The notes: generated by a model from the letters alone, not told the origin. A stretch of 64,000 bases of DNA from Rhizophagus irregularis (GCF_026210795.1 NC_089438.1:124001-188000), one strand, 5' to 3'. Counted from the stretch's first letter, positions 24,149 to 37,000 are shown. Numbers and translations: made by a program.

Positions 24149-24457
24149 ATGTATACAAATATAATTATAACTCCACAAATATGTGATCATTTGACGATTA
24201 GTTCAATCTTTGTTTTTCTCATTGGTTACGTTATAAGACAAGTACAGGATGATGATGATTTATTTAAAAATATCAAATTTAATGTTAATGAATTTGTTGG
24301 AAAGGGATATGTTGTTGACAAATTTAATATAAAATGTAGATACTTAAAAGCGGATGAGAGAATTGATAATAAAGCGAAAAAAATCCATAAACAGATTCTT
24401 TTTCTTAATATATTCTACATTATTACAAACAAAAACATAAATACAAACTCACAATAA
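24149..24457 (+). CDS. Small hypothetical protein (102 aa), doubtful
   Basis: An ATG-to-TAA reading frame that is longer than most in this AT-rich DNA. Residues 13-32 could form a membrane segment (LTISSIFVFLIGYVIRQV). A lysine-rich part follows (CRYLKADERIDNKAKKIHKQ). It begins just after the dispersed repeat ending at 24120. No family is recognised and no second copy occurs in the window. It could equally be chance. Confidence 0.25.
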   Translation: MYTNIIITPQICDHLTISSIFVFLIGYVIRQVQDDDDLFKNIKFNVNEFVGKGYVVDKFNIKCRYLKADERIDNKAKKIHKQILFLNIFYIITNKNINTNSQ

Positions 24458-24599
24458 ATAACATTAACTGAAAAAATATTAAAGGCCGTGCCAACTTAAC
24501 TCCTGACGCCACCCTAGTTCAAAAATATACTTTTTTGGTCGATATTGCATGATCTGCAAAATTTTGAAAATTATATTGATTCTGCGTCACGGTTTTTTA

Positions 24600-26450
24600 T
24601 CTTTATATAACCATGAAATAATCTCAAATTTTGCTTTTTTAATACTTTAAAATACCTATTCTATAGCATATTAAAAATTTTACCCAATTTGAATTACTAG
24701 TTATTAAGATATTCTACTTAAATAATTTTACTACGGTAGTTAAAATTCATTTTTTTTAAAAAAAATAAAAATAAAAAAATATGTATACACAAATTAGTTT
24801 ATAAAAATTTAATATAACACTTCTTAGTGATTTTTATTATTTAATATTATAATCGATAGCTTTCATATGAATTCAATAATAATGATTGTGATCCAAATTT
24901 TTTCTAACCGCAGTTTTTTTCGTTACACACTGTACGTCTGTACGTTGTAGCCTCAAATATACAAATGCATCATCTGTGCATGCATCAATTGCATCATAAT
25001 GCATTAAAGGCTATTTAAAATAAATAAAATACCCCCATAATTCATAACGCTGAATAAAATTTTTCTTTTAAAAAAATAAAATAAACATATGAAATAAAAT
25101 AAAAATAAATGTTTTCACTATTATAACTTAGAAGGTAAAATGAAATTAATAAAAGAATGGATTGAGGAAAAAATAACGAATGGGTCTATTCCTTATTTTG
25201 AATATGATGAATTTAGTGAAATCACTGAAATTGGTAGTGGAAAATTTGGTCAAGTATTTAAGGCGAGCACAGCTAATATGAAATTGGTTGCACTAAAAGT
25301 TATTATTAATAAAAGTTCAAAAGAGGAAATAAATGAAGCCGATGATGAATTTACCAATGAGGTAGGAATCACTTTTTATGTTGTACAATATTAGCTTGTA
25401 TATTTATATAATAAAATAAATTAATTTTATTTTATCTTTTTTTTTAGTTAAACCTTCTTCACGAGGTTGGTTCTCATCCAAACATCGATTGTTTGCTGGG
25501 AATAACGAAAGGTTTGTGTTAAGAATTTTTTTAAATAGTTTATTATACAGTTCAATCTAACTTATTTATATTTAAAATTAATAGATTCCAAGGATTACAT
25601 TTTGGTGTTGGAATATGCCAATAATGGAAATTTAATGGATTATTTGAAAGAAAAATTTGCTTCTTTGAATTGGAATAATAAAATTAAGATGGCATTGGAT
25701 ATTACTAGCGGATTAGAATTTTTACACTCCAAAGAAATAATTCATAGAGACTTGGTAAAGTAATAATTACTATAATACAGTATTTTGTTATGATTTTTGT
25801 CTTGATGATAACCAATAAATACTGTCAATCATTTTATAGCACTCAAAGAATATATTAGTGAATAATGGAAAATTGTTAATTGCAGATTTTGGATTATCCA
25901 AAAAGTTGGTAGATGCTAATACTGGTTCTGTAGCTAATATAATGGGGATAATTGGATATATCGAACCACTGTGCTTTAGCAATAAAAAATATTATAAAAA
26001 AGATAAAAAGTCCGATATCTATAGTTTAGGAGTTTTATTATGGGAAATTTCAAGTGGACGTCCTCCTTTTTCTAATTATTTAGAAGATAAGATGTTAACT
26101 TATCGTATTAGATTTGAAAATCTTAGAGAAGAACCAATTGAGAATACACCTCAAGAGTATCGACAACTTTATGAAAAATGTTGGAATGGTGAACCAAAGT
26201 CAAGACCCGATACTTCAGAAGTGTATAGAATCTTAAGTCAATTAAGTACTAAGGATTTTTCTTATCTACTGTCTCCGCAACACGAAGAAACTATTCCGAG
26301 TGTTGATAATACTCACAATAGTAGTTATGGCTTTCATATTTCTACCAATTTCCTAAGTAAGTATGATATAATTAAGAACAATGATTTTTATTATTAATTA
26401 TGTTAATTTATTACATGTTCTTAGAAATTAGGAATTTACTAATAATCGGC
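24600..26450 (+). repeat. Segmental duplication, copy 1 (partner about 52725-54510)
   Basis: Upstream flank, four kinase exons and introns of the 25-kb gene match the 53-kb gene at high identity, beginning around TTTTAAAATACCTATTCTAT on the left. Intron sizes are nearly equal. Similarity falls within the fifth exon. Confidence 0.8.
24989..25010 (+). promoter_or_regulatory. TGCAT-rich upstream block
   Basis: GCATCATAATGCATTAAAGG ends 130 nt before the start codon at 25140. The same block is at 53078-53099, and a related one is at 5178-5200 on the minus strand. Confidence 0.45.
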
Positions 26451-28924
26451 CGTACTTTAAGTGGTAAAACAACATTGTCCAGTGTGTTATGTGATACAGA
26501 TGGTTTTAAAGAAAACGGAAATACAATTAACGAGACTGAAAATTTACTGAAAAAAGATTTCGAATGTAAAGGAACGAAATATTACGTGATTGAAATTGGA
26601 GTTGGGTTAATTAAAAAGAAAGATTTTTATAATGAAATAATAGAATTGATGCCAGAAGGGATAAGCCAAGTCTTATTTGTGGTTGACAAAAGCTTTACGA
26701 CGGAAGAAAAACAAGTGTTAGAGTTGTACAAAAAAATTATTTTTGAATCTGGTATTCTCGAATATGTTACGATTGTTAGAAATAAATTTGAAAATTTTAG
26801 AAATAAAAACGAGTGTGAAAAGGATATAAAAAATGTGTTTGAAGAAAATGAAATAATCATTAAAATAGTTAAGTCGTGTAATAACATCATCCACATAGAT
26901 AATCCTCCGACATATATTTATGATGATAGTGGTTATAAAATTGCTGTTAATAGAAATGCAAGGGAAGAGTCAAAAAATATATTACTAAACTACTTAGAAG
27001 ATGTATGTCGGGAAAAATATTACAAATTAGTAAAATGGGATGATTTACATAGTAAGATTAATTCTACTGAATCAAATAAGAATTTCGCTGCTAAATTGGA
27101 AAAAGCTGATATCACTAGTAAGTAAATTTAATGATATTAATTAGCATCAAATAATTTTACTAATAAGTTTCTACTGATATATATTATTTAGTCTCTACCG
27201 GTATTAAAACAAACAATAGAGCTCAACAATGGTTTAACGAAACATATTCGAAAAAGGAAAATATAGATATTTCTGAAAGCAAAAATTTAAAGCTTAAAGG
27301 TTTTTTGGAAATAAAAGACTTTACAAAGTTAAAAAGTATTATTTTGAAGAATTTTGAATTAAACAAATTGGAAATTAGTGGTTGTTCTCAACTTGATAAG
27401 ATTGACTTATCAGAGCTCACCAAACTCACGAGTTTATCTTTAACTGACTGTCAAAAACTGACCGGACTCGATTGTTCGTCAACTAAGTTATCTAGTTTGA
27501 AAATAATTAATTGTCCTCAACTTAATAAGATTATTGACAGGTCTAAGACTAAGACTAAGTCTTTATATGCGAGAGGTTATTCAAATCTATCCACGCTTGA
27601 TTGTTTAGAAACTGGCTTTACTATTTTGGAAATAAATGGTTGTTCTCAACTTAATGAGGTTGATTTGTCAAAACTTCCTAAAATTACGAGTTTATCTGTA
27701 ATTGACTGTTCAAATCTATCTAATCTTGATTGTTCATCAACTGAGTTAACTAGTTTGAAAATAAGTGGCTGTTATCGGCTTGAAAAATTTGGTTGTTCAA
27801 AACTTCCTAAACTTACGAGTTTATCTGTAATTGACTGCCTAAAATTGACCAAGCTTGATTGTTCTAATAGTGAAATAACTGATCTGGAAGTTAGTGATCT
27901 TACTGAGCTCAATTGTTCAAATACTTCAATTAAAGAATTAAGTCTTAATCTTTGTCCGTATATTACCAAACTTGATTGCTCTAATAACAAAAACCTAAAA
28001 AATCTAGATATAAGCAACTGTTTAAAATTAGAATCTATTAATTGTTCTAATAGTAAATTAACTGGTCTTGACATAAGTTATTGCCCCGAACTTGAAGAAA
28101 AGAAAATTCCTGGCGTGGCTATTACTCGAAAAAAAGAAAATGTTAAGAATATATTAATAGTTGGTCGCGCCGGTGGTGGTAAATCCACATTAGCCAATGT
28201 ACTAACTAACACTGATGAATTCAAAGAAAGCGCGTACGCGGTTAGTGAGACTAAAATTTTCAGGAAAAAAGAATTTAAATGGAATGAGATAAATTTTCGC
28301 GTAGTTGATACTATTGGAGCTGGTGACACTAAGCTAAGTTTAAAGGATATTTTGTACAAAATAGTAGATGGAATTTATGCAATGCCAGAAGGCATAAGTC
28401 AAATGCTATATGTAGTTGATGGAAGGATTACAGGAGAAGAAATAAGTACGTTTAATATGTTCGAAGATTCCATTTTACAAGATAAAATTAATATTTTTGG
28501 TTATGTTACTCTTGTGAGAACTAAATTTGACAACTTTAAAAGAACGGAAGAATGTAAAAGAGATAAAGAAAAATTGCTTGAGGGGGACGAAAATATTGCT
28601 AAAATAGTTAGAAAATGCAATGATGTCATTCATGTAGACAATCCTCCGATAAATAGTGATTTTTATGATGATGATGATGATGTTGCCCAAATTATTAAAA
28701 TGAATAAGAATAACAGACAAAAGTCAAGACAAAAACTACTAGAATATCTGGAAGGAGTAGATCCGGTAAAGAAAAATAAGTACTTCAAATTAAAAACGTG
28801 GGATAAATTACGTGAAAATATTAGCGAATATGTAAAAAATAATGAAGATGCACTAAAAAGGTTGGAAAATGAGCCAGAACTTGAGGCATTTTATAATGCT
28901 TCTAAAGGATGTTTAATTATGTAG
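25140..28924 (+). CDS. TKL kinase - AIG1-like NTPase - LRR - AIG1-like NTPase fusion protein
   Basis: Inferred exons are 25140-25361, 25448-25511, 25585-25754, 25840-26356, 26425-27117 and 27192-28924, totalling 3,399 nt (1,132 aa) with consistent phases. Kinase, about residues 26-280: IGSGKFG at 31-37, Lys53 (VALK), HRDL at 149-152, Asn156, DFG at 168-170, SSGRPPF. Apart from the APE site, which reads IEP, this is a complete catalytic set. NTPase 1, from 325: GRTLSGKTT P-loop, but the DTxG site reads IEIGVG. LRR, about 600-860: about a dozen units of the type LTxLDCS..LxxLxIxxC. NTPase 2, from about 876: GRAGGGKST, VVDTIGAGDT, PEGISQMLYVVD and TLVRTKF, as in AIG1/IMAP GTPases. Probably cytosolic, as no signal or membrane segment is seen. 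Function unknown; the layout suggests a sensor-switch-kinase protein. Confidence 0.85.
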
Positions 28925-29238
28925 TAGACAAAATTTCAACGAGTGTATAAAAATTATTATCTTTTAATATTCTGAAAAAATTATAATTGCAAATACTGTA
29001 ATACAGTTACGATGAAAAAATTTTTTTTCTCTTTGTACTAAAATCACTTAAATAAAGTTAATAAAAAAAATCAAGGTATAGAAATAGTATACACTTCGAA
29101 ATTAATATAGGTAATTTCATGGGAGGTTTAGGAATATCAAGGTTTTTTTCCCTTCATTAATATACCTATAACTAAAAGAATTCGAAACTTTTATATTCAT
29201 AAATTGATTCATTCAAATTTATAAATTTCCGAATTGCC

Positions 29239-29307
29239 GCAAGTTATAATGTAAACTTTATTTTACTTATCAACAACCTCATAAATTCTAACGGATATAC
29301 AATTATG
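29239..29307 (+). repeat. 69-bp direct repeat, copy 1
   Basis: Matches 30138-30206 over 69 nt with five differences, all transitions. Confidence 0.7.
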
Positions 29308-29544
29308 GTATGTATGAAATGACGCGAGTTAAATTGATAAAAATTTTTGTAAACCATTATTCTGGTTATTTGATTTATTGACAATTTAAATTATGAAAAA
29401 TATTACACTAAGAAAAAAAAAAAACTTTTTTACAAAATAATACAAACACTAAAATGATATAATTTGTAATCCTCTATTAGAAAAATCTATAGGACCCGAA
29501 ATAAGAGTTTGCGTACAACGAATCAAAATTAATCATGTTTATCT

Positions 29545-29660
29545 TTCCTTTTATGGGTAATCCCAGCCGAGAACTTGCAACATTTCTAGTAACTTGCCTA
29601 AAATTATCATAATTCCGGTCCTGAAAAAATCGTGCAGTTACTGAATAGTAAATATTGAGG
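29545..29660 (-). repeat. Conserved downstream segment, inverted relative of about 55838-55985
   Basis: The reverse complement shares CTCAATATTTA.TATT.AGT and CAGGACCGGAATTATGATAA with the segment just after the 53-kb gene. On the minus strand it could encode ARFFQDRNYDNFRQV and so may be an eroded exon shared by both loci. The family is unknown. Confidence 0.5.
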
Positions 29661-30137
29661 AAAAAATACAAAAAAAAAAAATAATAATTCTTATTACTTT
29701 AAATACAATTTGCGTATCAAACAAAATTAAAATTTTTTTATATCTGAATTAATCGTCATGTTAACTTCGAAATGATTTAGATTTTATGTATCTGATAGAG
29801 GATATGCGTTAGTCAACTATTAAACTCAGCTGCTTTTCTAAAGTGAAATCATTTCATTAATAAGTAAGGAAGGAAGTCAAATTTTAGTTATAAATTATAT
29901 ATATTTTGAGAAAAAGTTTATATAGAAATCACGTCATATTAATACTATTAACAAGCTTTACTTACAAAAATGAAATAATATTCCAAACAGTCCAAGTAAC
30001 AGTGTCAATTAGAATAATAGGAATAGAAATCAAGTTTTAATATAAGGTGCGCTTAACAGTTAATTTATTAATAATTAAAGGTATTATACTTTTTCATCAT
30101 TATTTAAATCTTCAAGGACGTCTTTTTTTTAATTTTT

Positions 30138-30206
30138 GCAAGCTATAATGTAAACTTTGTTTTACTCACCAACAACCTCATAAATTCTAACGAATATACA
30201 ATTATG
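30138..30206 (+). repeat. 69-bp direct repeat, copy 2
   Basis: Partner of 29239-29307, about 900 nt apart; contains CAACAACCTCATAAATTCTA. Confidence 0.7.
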
Positions 30207-30434
30207 TCCAATAAAAGAGCGCTAAATTCAACATCATATTAGATGGTTCAATATGGAATTATATCATAAAGAGACAATTTTATCCATAATATATTAATAT
30301 ACTTTGTTAAATTTCATTTTGTTAATACATAAAGCTGAGGTAAAATTGTCATAGCCCTATAAAAAAAAAATGTCCAGTTTTTGTTCAGAAATCGTCCGCC
30401 TATATTTTCCAGACAAAAACAGGATCTATAAACA

Positions 30435-30458
30435 TCCGGAATATTGCAATATTCCGGA
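30435..30458. repeat. Perfect 24-bp palindrome
   Basis: The half-site TCCGGAATATTG is followed directly by its reverse complement. It sits in a GTCC-rich patch (30371-30530) that looks like an old MITE. Confidence 0.65.
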
Positions 30459-30699
30459 CATTCATAAATAAGGAATTTGTCCGGTTTTTGCCATATATTT
30501 GTCCGTCATTTGTCCAAATTTTGATTATTTATAAATAAGTAATTTGTTTATATGATTTACTTTATAGTTTTTTTAGCAGTATTATTTATTTATTCAAATT
30601 AAAAGCATAACAATAAAAATCATAGACTATTTATTATATTATAAAAAAAATAACTTTATTATAAATTAATCAATTAATACGATATGCCTCCACTAATAT

Positions 30700-31200
30700 T
30701 ATAATCTACTTTCATTAAAATTAAGATACAAGTAATTTTAACCTTGCTGAATAATTTTACTTAAGCATGAAAGAGTAGTTTCATTTGAATAAAGTGATGA
30801 ACTTACGTTCTAAAGTTGGAAAATAGAAAAGTAAAATTTAAAAATTAGTATTCAATTAAAAAATGCAACTTACTCTATGAATATTGTACCTACACTTATG
30901 AAAATCTAAATTACAAGTAATTTCGACCTCATTGAACAACTTTACTTAAGCACAAAAGGGTAATTTCATTTGGTGAAAGTGGTGAAATTACGCTCTGAAG
31001 TTTAAAACAGAAAAACGAAAATTTTGAAAACCAGTACTATTATAAAAAATCATGATTTCCTCTATAATTATCATACCTATACATATGAAATAAGTATAAT
31101 TTAACATTGCTGGACAACTTTGCTTCATAAAAGATAGCTTCATTTGGCCAAAGTGGTGAGATTATGTGTGAAATTACGCTTCAAAACTAGAAAATAAAAA
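30700..31200 (+). repeat. Three degenerate tandem units of about 180-185 bp
   Basis: Units begin near 30726, 30911 and 31091 and share ACAAGTAATTT, TTTACTTAAGCA and TTTCATTTG..AAAGTG..GA. Identity looks low, so the array is old. Confidence 0.6.
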
Positions 31201-31439
31201 TACAAAAGTAAAAAGAAGAAATTAAGGTACTATATATTATATAAAATATTATAACTTTACAAGAACAAGTAATAAAAACTGAGTTAAAAGAGTTTATTAT
31301 GTGTTAGTTTGTACTTTTGAAAAAAAAGGGAAAAAAGGGGAAAAGATTTTTTTACAGCTATCACGTAAACAATAAACAAATAAACAAAAAATATAATCAC
31401 GTGATATCAGTGACGATCATTTGAATTTTGATCTTAATA

Positions 31440-31458
31440 AAATTAATGTTTATGTAAA
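31440..31458. repeat. LINE target site duplication, left copy (19 bp)
   Basis: AAATTAATGTTTATGTAAA, identical to 49848-49866 on the far side of the LINE. The outermost As are ambiguous with the A-rich element tail. Confidence 0.88.
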
Positions 31459-31629
31459 AAAATGAGCTTTTTCTGCCGATTGCTTTGACCAAAAATTTAG
31501 CGAAAGAAAATATTGATTTTATTTGTTAACTATATTTTTAACCCATAAATTTTATTACAAAAACACATTTCTCGGCTCAAAAAGCTTTACTTTTGATATA
31601 AATAACAGCCATTTTAGCACATTTTTATT

Positions 31630-33987
31630 ATGTCAAATATCACTACACGTTCCAAGGCAAAAGCAACTGATAAAAGAACGTTAGACGATACTGAAATCGT
31701 TAAAGAAGTTTATTCTGTTAACAAAGATACACAAAATAACACAATGAACGAAAATAACGATAGACCCAATAAAATCAGAAATATAGAAGCCTCAGATAAT
31801 ACTGAAGCCATGGAAGTAGAATTTGAAAATAATTCTTCTTCGTCTCATACACCTATATCACATGACTCAAATACAAGATCTACAAATGAACCAATGGAAA
31901 CAGATAAAGTAATTATTTCCATTCCAAGTGATCAACAAAATAATTCTAATCCTATTAAAGGAAAAGATAAGGAGACATTACAAATAGAACAAATAGACTA
32001 CAACGACTCTGAAACACAAAACACAGCCACAGAATCTTTTTCAGTTTTCATAGCAAAAGATCAATTTCCGAATGAAGGAAGTAACTTCGAGATTAGAAAA
32101 AAAATAAGGGACGCATTTTCCAACCATATTAATGATATCATTCGCATTAAATGGGAAAACCATCAATACCTTACAGTATTCATAATCGAATTTTCTAGAA
32201 AAGAAATTTTTGACAAATACGTTTCTAAACGTCATCTAATATTAAATGCTATTATACATCCATATGATTCCTCAAATATCGAAGCATACATACAAAGAGA
32301 TGTTGAAAATCAAGCAAAAAATTCAGTCAAACTCACAGACGTTCCAATCTTTTATGAGACAGAAGCTCTTTTAAAAAACATAATCAATATAACGGGAAAA
32401 GAAATAAAAAATTTCCACTCGAATGAAAAGAAATTGATACAGAATTTTGAATTTGAAATGAAACGATATAGAAATAATAACCAAGGTCGTAGAAATGGTC
32501 GATTTGCACCTAAACAACCACAATATAAAACTGTATATATCGAATTTAGAACAGCAGCAGGTGCCAAATACCTAATTGAAAAAGGATGGTCACTCAATAT
32601 AGAAGATTTCAATATCAAGATATTACCTACTAATAATAATCATGAAGCCTATATCCAACGTACGTCTAAAGGATATAGAATAACCGGCTTACCTAACAAT
32701 ACTAACGTTAAAGATATGACTAAAATCTTATCCTTCATAAATGGAGAAACTTGCTCAATACCCAAAGCAAGATCTAGATATTGTTCTAAAACGGCATATG
32801 TTATGGTCGATCCAAAAAATTTTGAAAACAAAATCAAGAAAATCACAGCATTCAATACATCGTTATATATCATTCCACTTGACAACAAAGTCAAGACTTG
32901 CATACAATGCAGCTCACCAGAACACATGATACAAGATTGCACTACCGAACATACTGTTACACCTAATGGTCAAAAATTCTTCAAACCGATTAATATTCCT
33001 CGAAATACTACAAAGATAGTGGTTAGCAAAAGTATTTCAGACAATTATGGATCCATAATGAAAATCAATGAAGACTTCAATAAACAAAAAACCCCAAAAG
33101 TATCAACCAAACCTAATCAATCAAATAACAAAAATTCCTTAAACCAACAACAGCAATGGGCCCAACGTCAAATGATTAATTATAATCAACCCAATAATAC
33201 CCCACACCCTAGACAAAACGTCAATAGTCATTCAATCATTAATAATAATATCAATGATTCAAACTCATCTAAATTCACTTTAGAAATCGCTACCTTAAAT
33301 GACAAAATGAAATGGGCTGAAAAAATGATCAAAGATCTGGAAAAACAGGTAGATGACCAAAAAAGAGAAATTGAACAACTTAAAGTTTTTGCGAAAGAAG
33401 TTTCCGCACACAATAACTACGTCAAAGAATCCATGGATAAAATGGTTGGCTTTCAACAACACATGTCAGAAAGAAAGTTAGTGAAAGACGCTCAACTCAA
33501 AGAAATTTTAATAGCCGTCAAAGGACAACCACAACAGTATCATCAAGAACACCAAAACCAAGAACAACAATTACAGATACAATATATTCCCGAACAAAAT
33601 TTAAATCCTCAGATGCAGTCGAATCAACCTTGACAAAATTCCAGAGAAGGTAGAACTACGCCAACATATCAATCATACAATACGCCAAAAAACCAATCAT
33701 ACCAATTCCATAACTATAATAATAGCCATCATGATTTAATCAATAATAAGTTTTATGACGCTACTTCACAAACAAATGATGGGTGGGATGATACTTACGC
33801 CTCCTCAGCATCATCCCTACACACGCCTTCTTCTACGCCTTACATTAATGAGACTGAAGACATTTCACTAGAGGATCGCCTAAGTCAATATGGTAATGAA
33901 CAAAATGATCACGAACAAAATAACGATAACCTGACTCAAGATCAAAATACAGGATTTACAGGATATATAAAATCCTTTGTTTGTTAA
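31630..33987 (+). CDS. LINE ORF1 nucleic-acid-binding protein (in-frame TGA at 33631)
   Basis: Open for 667 codons from 31630 to a TGA at 33631-33633. The same frame then continues another 118 codons to TAA at 33985-33987, so the native protein was probably about 785 aa. The N-terminus is acidic and Ser/Asn-rich. The middle part resembles the RNA-binding folds of Tad-type ORF1 proteins. A CCHC zinc knuckle (CIQCSSPEHMIQDC, C-x2-C-x4-H-x4-C) lies near residues 422-435. A coiled coil (KMIKDLEKQVDDQKREIEQL and following) lies near 555-610, followed by a Gln-rich tail. It would coat the LINE RNA. The TGA sits where CGA would fit. Confidence 0.85.
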
Positions 33988-34035
33988 ATCACTCTTCAAC
34001 AAGTATATATCTCTCAAAACTATCAGGGTGGATTA

Positions 34036-37000
34036 ATGATGGACAACAATTCTAATAATACTGATCAGTCTCGAAAACTGATCTCTGATTCTAATTTTTC
34101 TATTTCTTCATTTTCTTCTTTTTCAAATTCTCAAACTAATCAACAAAATATAGAAAACCCCCAAAAAAATATAATAATCATAAAAATCAAAAAAATGATT
34201 TCTCTTATTTTTCTCCTTTTAATTCTTATTCAAATATTAATTTCGCTACATTGAATTTACAAGGATCATTTGAAAAGAAAAAAAGACAATTATTATCTTA
34301 TATGATTCAAGCTGATATTCATTTCTTATTATTGACAGAAACTCACTTAAAAGATCCTAAAAATGAATCAACAAAACGATTAACCCCTATCAAATTAACG
34401 TACCCTACAAAGAATAAAACATTATCAAATTTTTATATCATACACAACCCCTCGAAAGATCATTCTGCCAGTGGTGTTTCATGTATTATCTCTTCTCTTC
34501 TATACAAACACATTCAGAAAATCGATCATGTTCCTGGTCGCCTCCTTCATGTTACCTTTTTTTTTAAGAGACACGAACAATTACACATAATAGGGTTATA
34601 TTTACCACCAATAACGTCTTCTAAAAATAATGAATCTACTTTGAAAAACATTATTTCTTATCTTAACAAATATTTTTTGTTAAAAAATAATTACAAAAAA
34701 ACGTTAATCATGGGTGATTTTAATATAAATCCTCATAAACCAAATTCAACTTTTACAAATCTTCAATCAGATGACCCTTCTATTTCTAATCACGTGACTT
34801 TAGCACATTATCATAAAGTCATTTTAACTATCCTAAAAAATAATCAATTTAAAGATATTGTTAAATTTTTTAATGAAACACCTTCTTTTACCTTTAAAAA
34901 TACTTCTGAAAATACTTCTTACATAGATATTATTTTTGTTTCACCAAATTTTATATCACAATGTATTTATGGTTCTATAGCTGCTGAACCTGTTCATACT
35001 GATCATTGATTAATAGTGATTACTGTGAATAATAAATTTTTTTATTCCCCAAATCAAAACACTATTAACACGTCCTTTAACGAAATTGAAATGTGTAACA
35101 AAAACTCTCTTTCCCATAATGAAAGATATAATTATAGCAAAATATCTAAAGAGAAGTGGGTAGATTTCAAAAACTTTGTATGGAACAATTTTCAATCAAT
35201 ATCGACACGCTCCCAGACACACCATAACCCTCAAAAACACGTTAATATAGTTTTTGAAAATATTGTACAAAGTATTCACAAAGCTATTAACGCTATAGGT
35301 TTCCCTATAATTAAACAAAATACTCATCAATACACATATTCCTTTTCTATTAGAATTTTAGAAAATGATTATTATTATATTAATTCACTCATTATGAAAT
35401 TAGAAAATTATTTTAAACCTAAAATATATATATCAAATAATATTTTTCCTTCTACAAAATTTTGGGATAGTCCTAAAAGCTTAAATAGATTAAAAAGAAT
35501 CGTTTCAAATTTAGATCTTCCAAATTTATCAATTAACCCACAAGATGTAATTTGGCCAAAATTTATTATCGCTCCTTATTATTCACATATTTTAGACACT
35601 TTAACTAAAATTAAAACCTATCTTCATAATTCATTAAATCTACAAATTAGTCAATTTCAAAAAAATAAAATAGAAAAATTTATTAATAGAAGAGATGAAG
35701 ATTTACGTCTCAACCAAAAAAGGATGTTAACGTCATTATTGGACCGCGTACCAGAGAAAATCAACATGAATAAATTAATTTTTCAAGATGAACATAACAT
35801 TACAACCTTTACAACAAATAAAGATGAAATAGAAGAATGGGCGATAGATCATTATCGTGATATTGGTAAAGTTACCCCATCACCATTATCTTATAACGCA
35901 ACAATACCTCTACATGAACCATGGAATTCCATATATAGACCAATTAATATTACATCACATGAAAATATCAATAAATTAAATAGATTGATTACGATGGATG
36001 AGTTACAAGAAGCAATTAAAGACTTACCATCAAAAAAAGCACCTGGTCCAAACAAAATAACTTATGAAATTATTAAACAATTACCTTTACAAATTTTAGA
36101 AGTTATTTTATCTCTTTTTAATTATATCCTTATTAATAAAGTTATCCCACAACAGTTTAAATTGGCCTTTCTTTACCCCATACCTAAACCTACTTGGTGG
36201 AATTATGATATTAATCATACACGCCCTATTATACTATTAGATTGCTTTCGCAAACTCTTAGTTAAAATTATTAATTCACGTTTAAATTTTTATTTAAGTA
36301 CCAATAGCATTCTTCAACATAATAATCAAGCTGGCGTTCAAGGAGCTTCATGCAATGAAATTATTTTATATATCCAATCAATAATTGAACACCAAAAAGA
36401 CACTAATAATCCTCTATACTTGGTACTCCAAGACCTTAGTAAGGCGTATGATAGAATAGACATTTCATTATTGTCTTTAGCGTTAAAAAGAATCAATATT
36501 CCTAGTAATATAATCAAATTCATAGAAAATTTATTCATTGGATACAATAATAGAATTATACTCGCAGATACACTTTCTGATCCTTATGAATTAAAACAAG
36601 GTATCATTCAAGGCGAGATCATTTCACCACTTCTTTGGGTAATATATTACGATCCTATGTTTACAGCAATTAATAATTCTCCGCATCAAGGATATAAATT
36701 ACACGCTTCGCTGCCTACAAATATTTATAGAAAAGATGATAATCATGAAGAACATCTAGAATTAAAACTTATTGGATATCTGGACGATACCACTTGGTTC
36801 TCAAACAATTTTGAAGATTTGAAAGCGAACTTAGCAATTGCAGATGATTTTTATTCTTTGGCTAATATTAAAATCAACAAAGAAAAAACAAAATTATTAA
36901 CAAACGATGTGGAATTACTGAAAAATGATAACAAACAATATCCATTTGAATTCGGAAGTGACACGATTAATATAGAAATAATACCAAAACAGAATAATGA

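Larger units (their letters stand above)
28925..31439. other. Gene-poor stretch with dispersed and tandem repeats
   Basis: No gene seen. It holds one half of an inverted repeat pair (29545-29660), two direct copies of a 69-bp repeat, a MITE-like palindrome at 30435-30458 and three degenerate tandem units at about 30700-31200. Confidence 0.5.
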
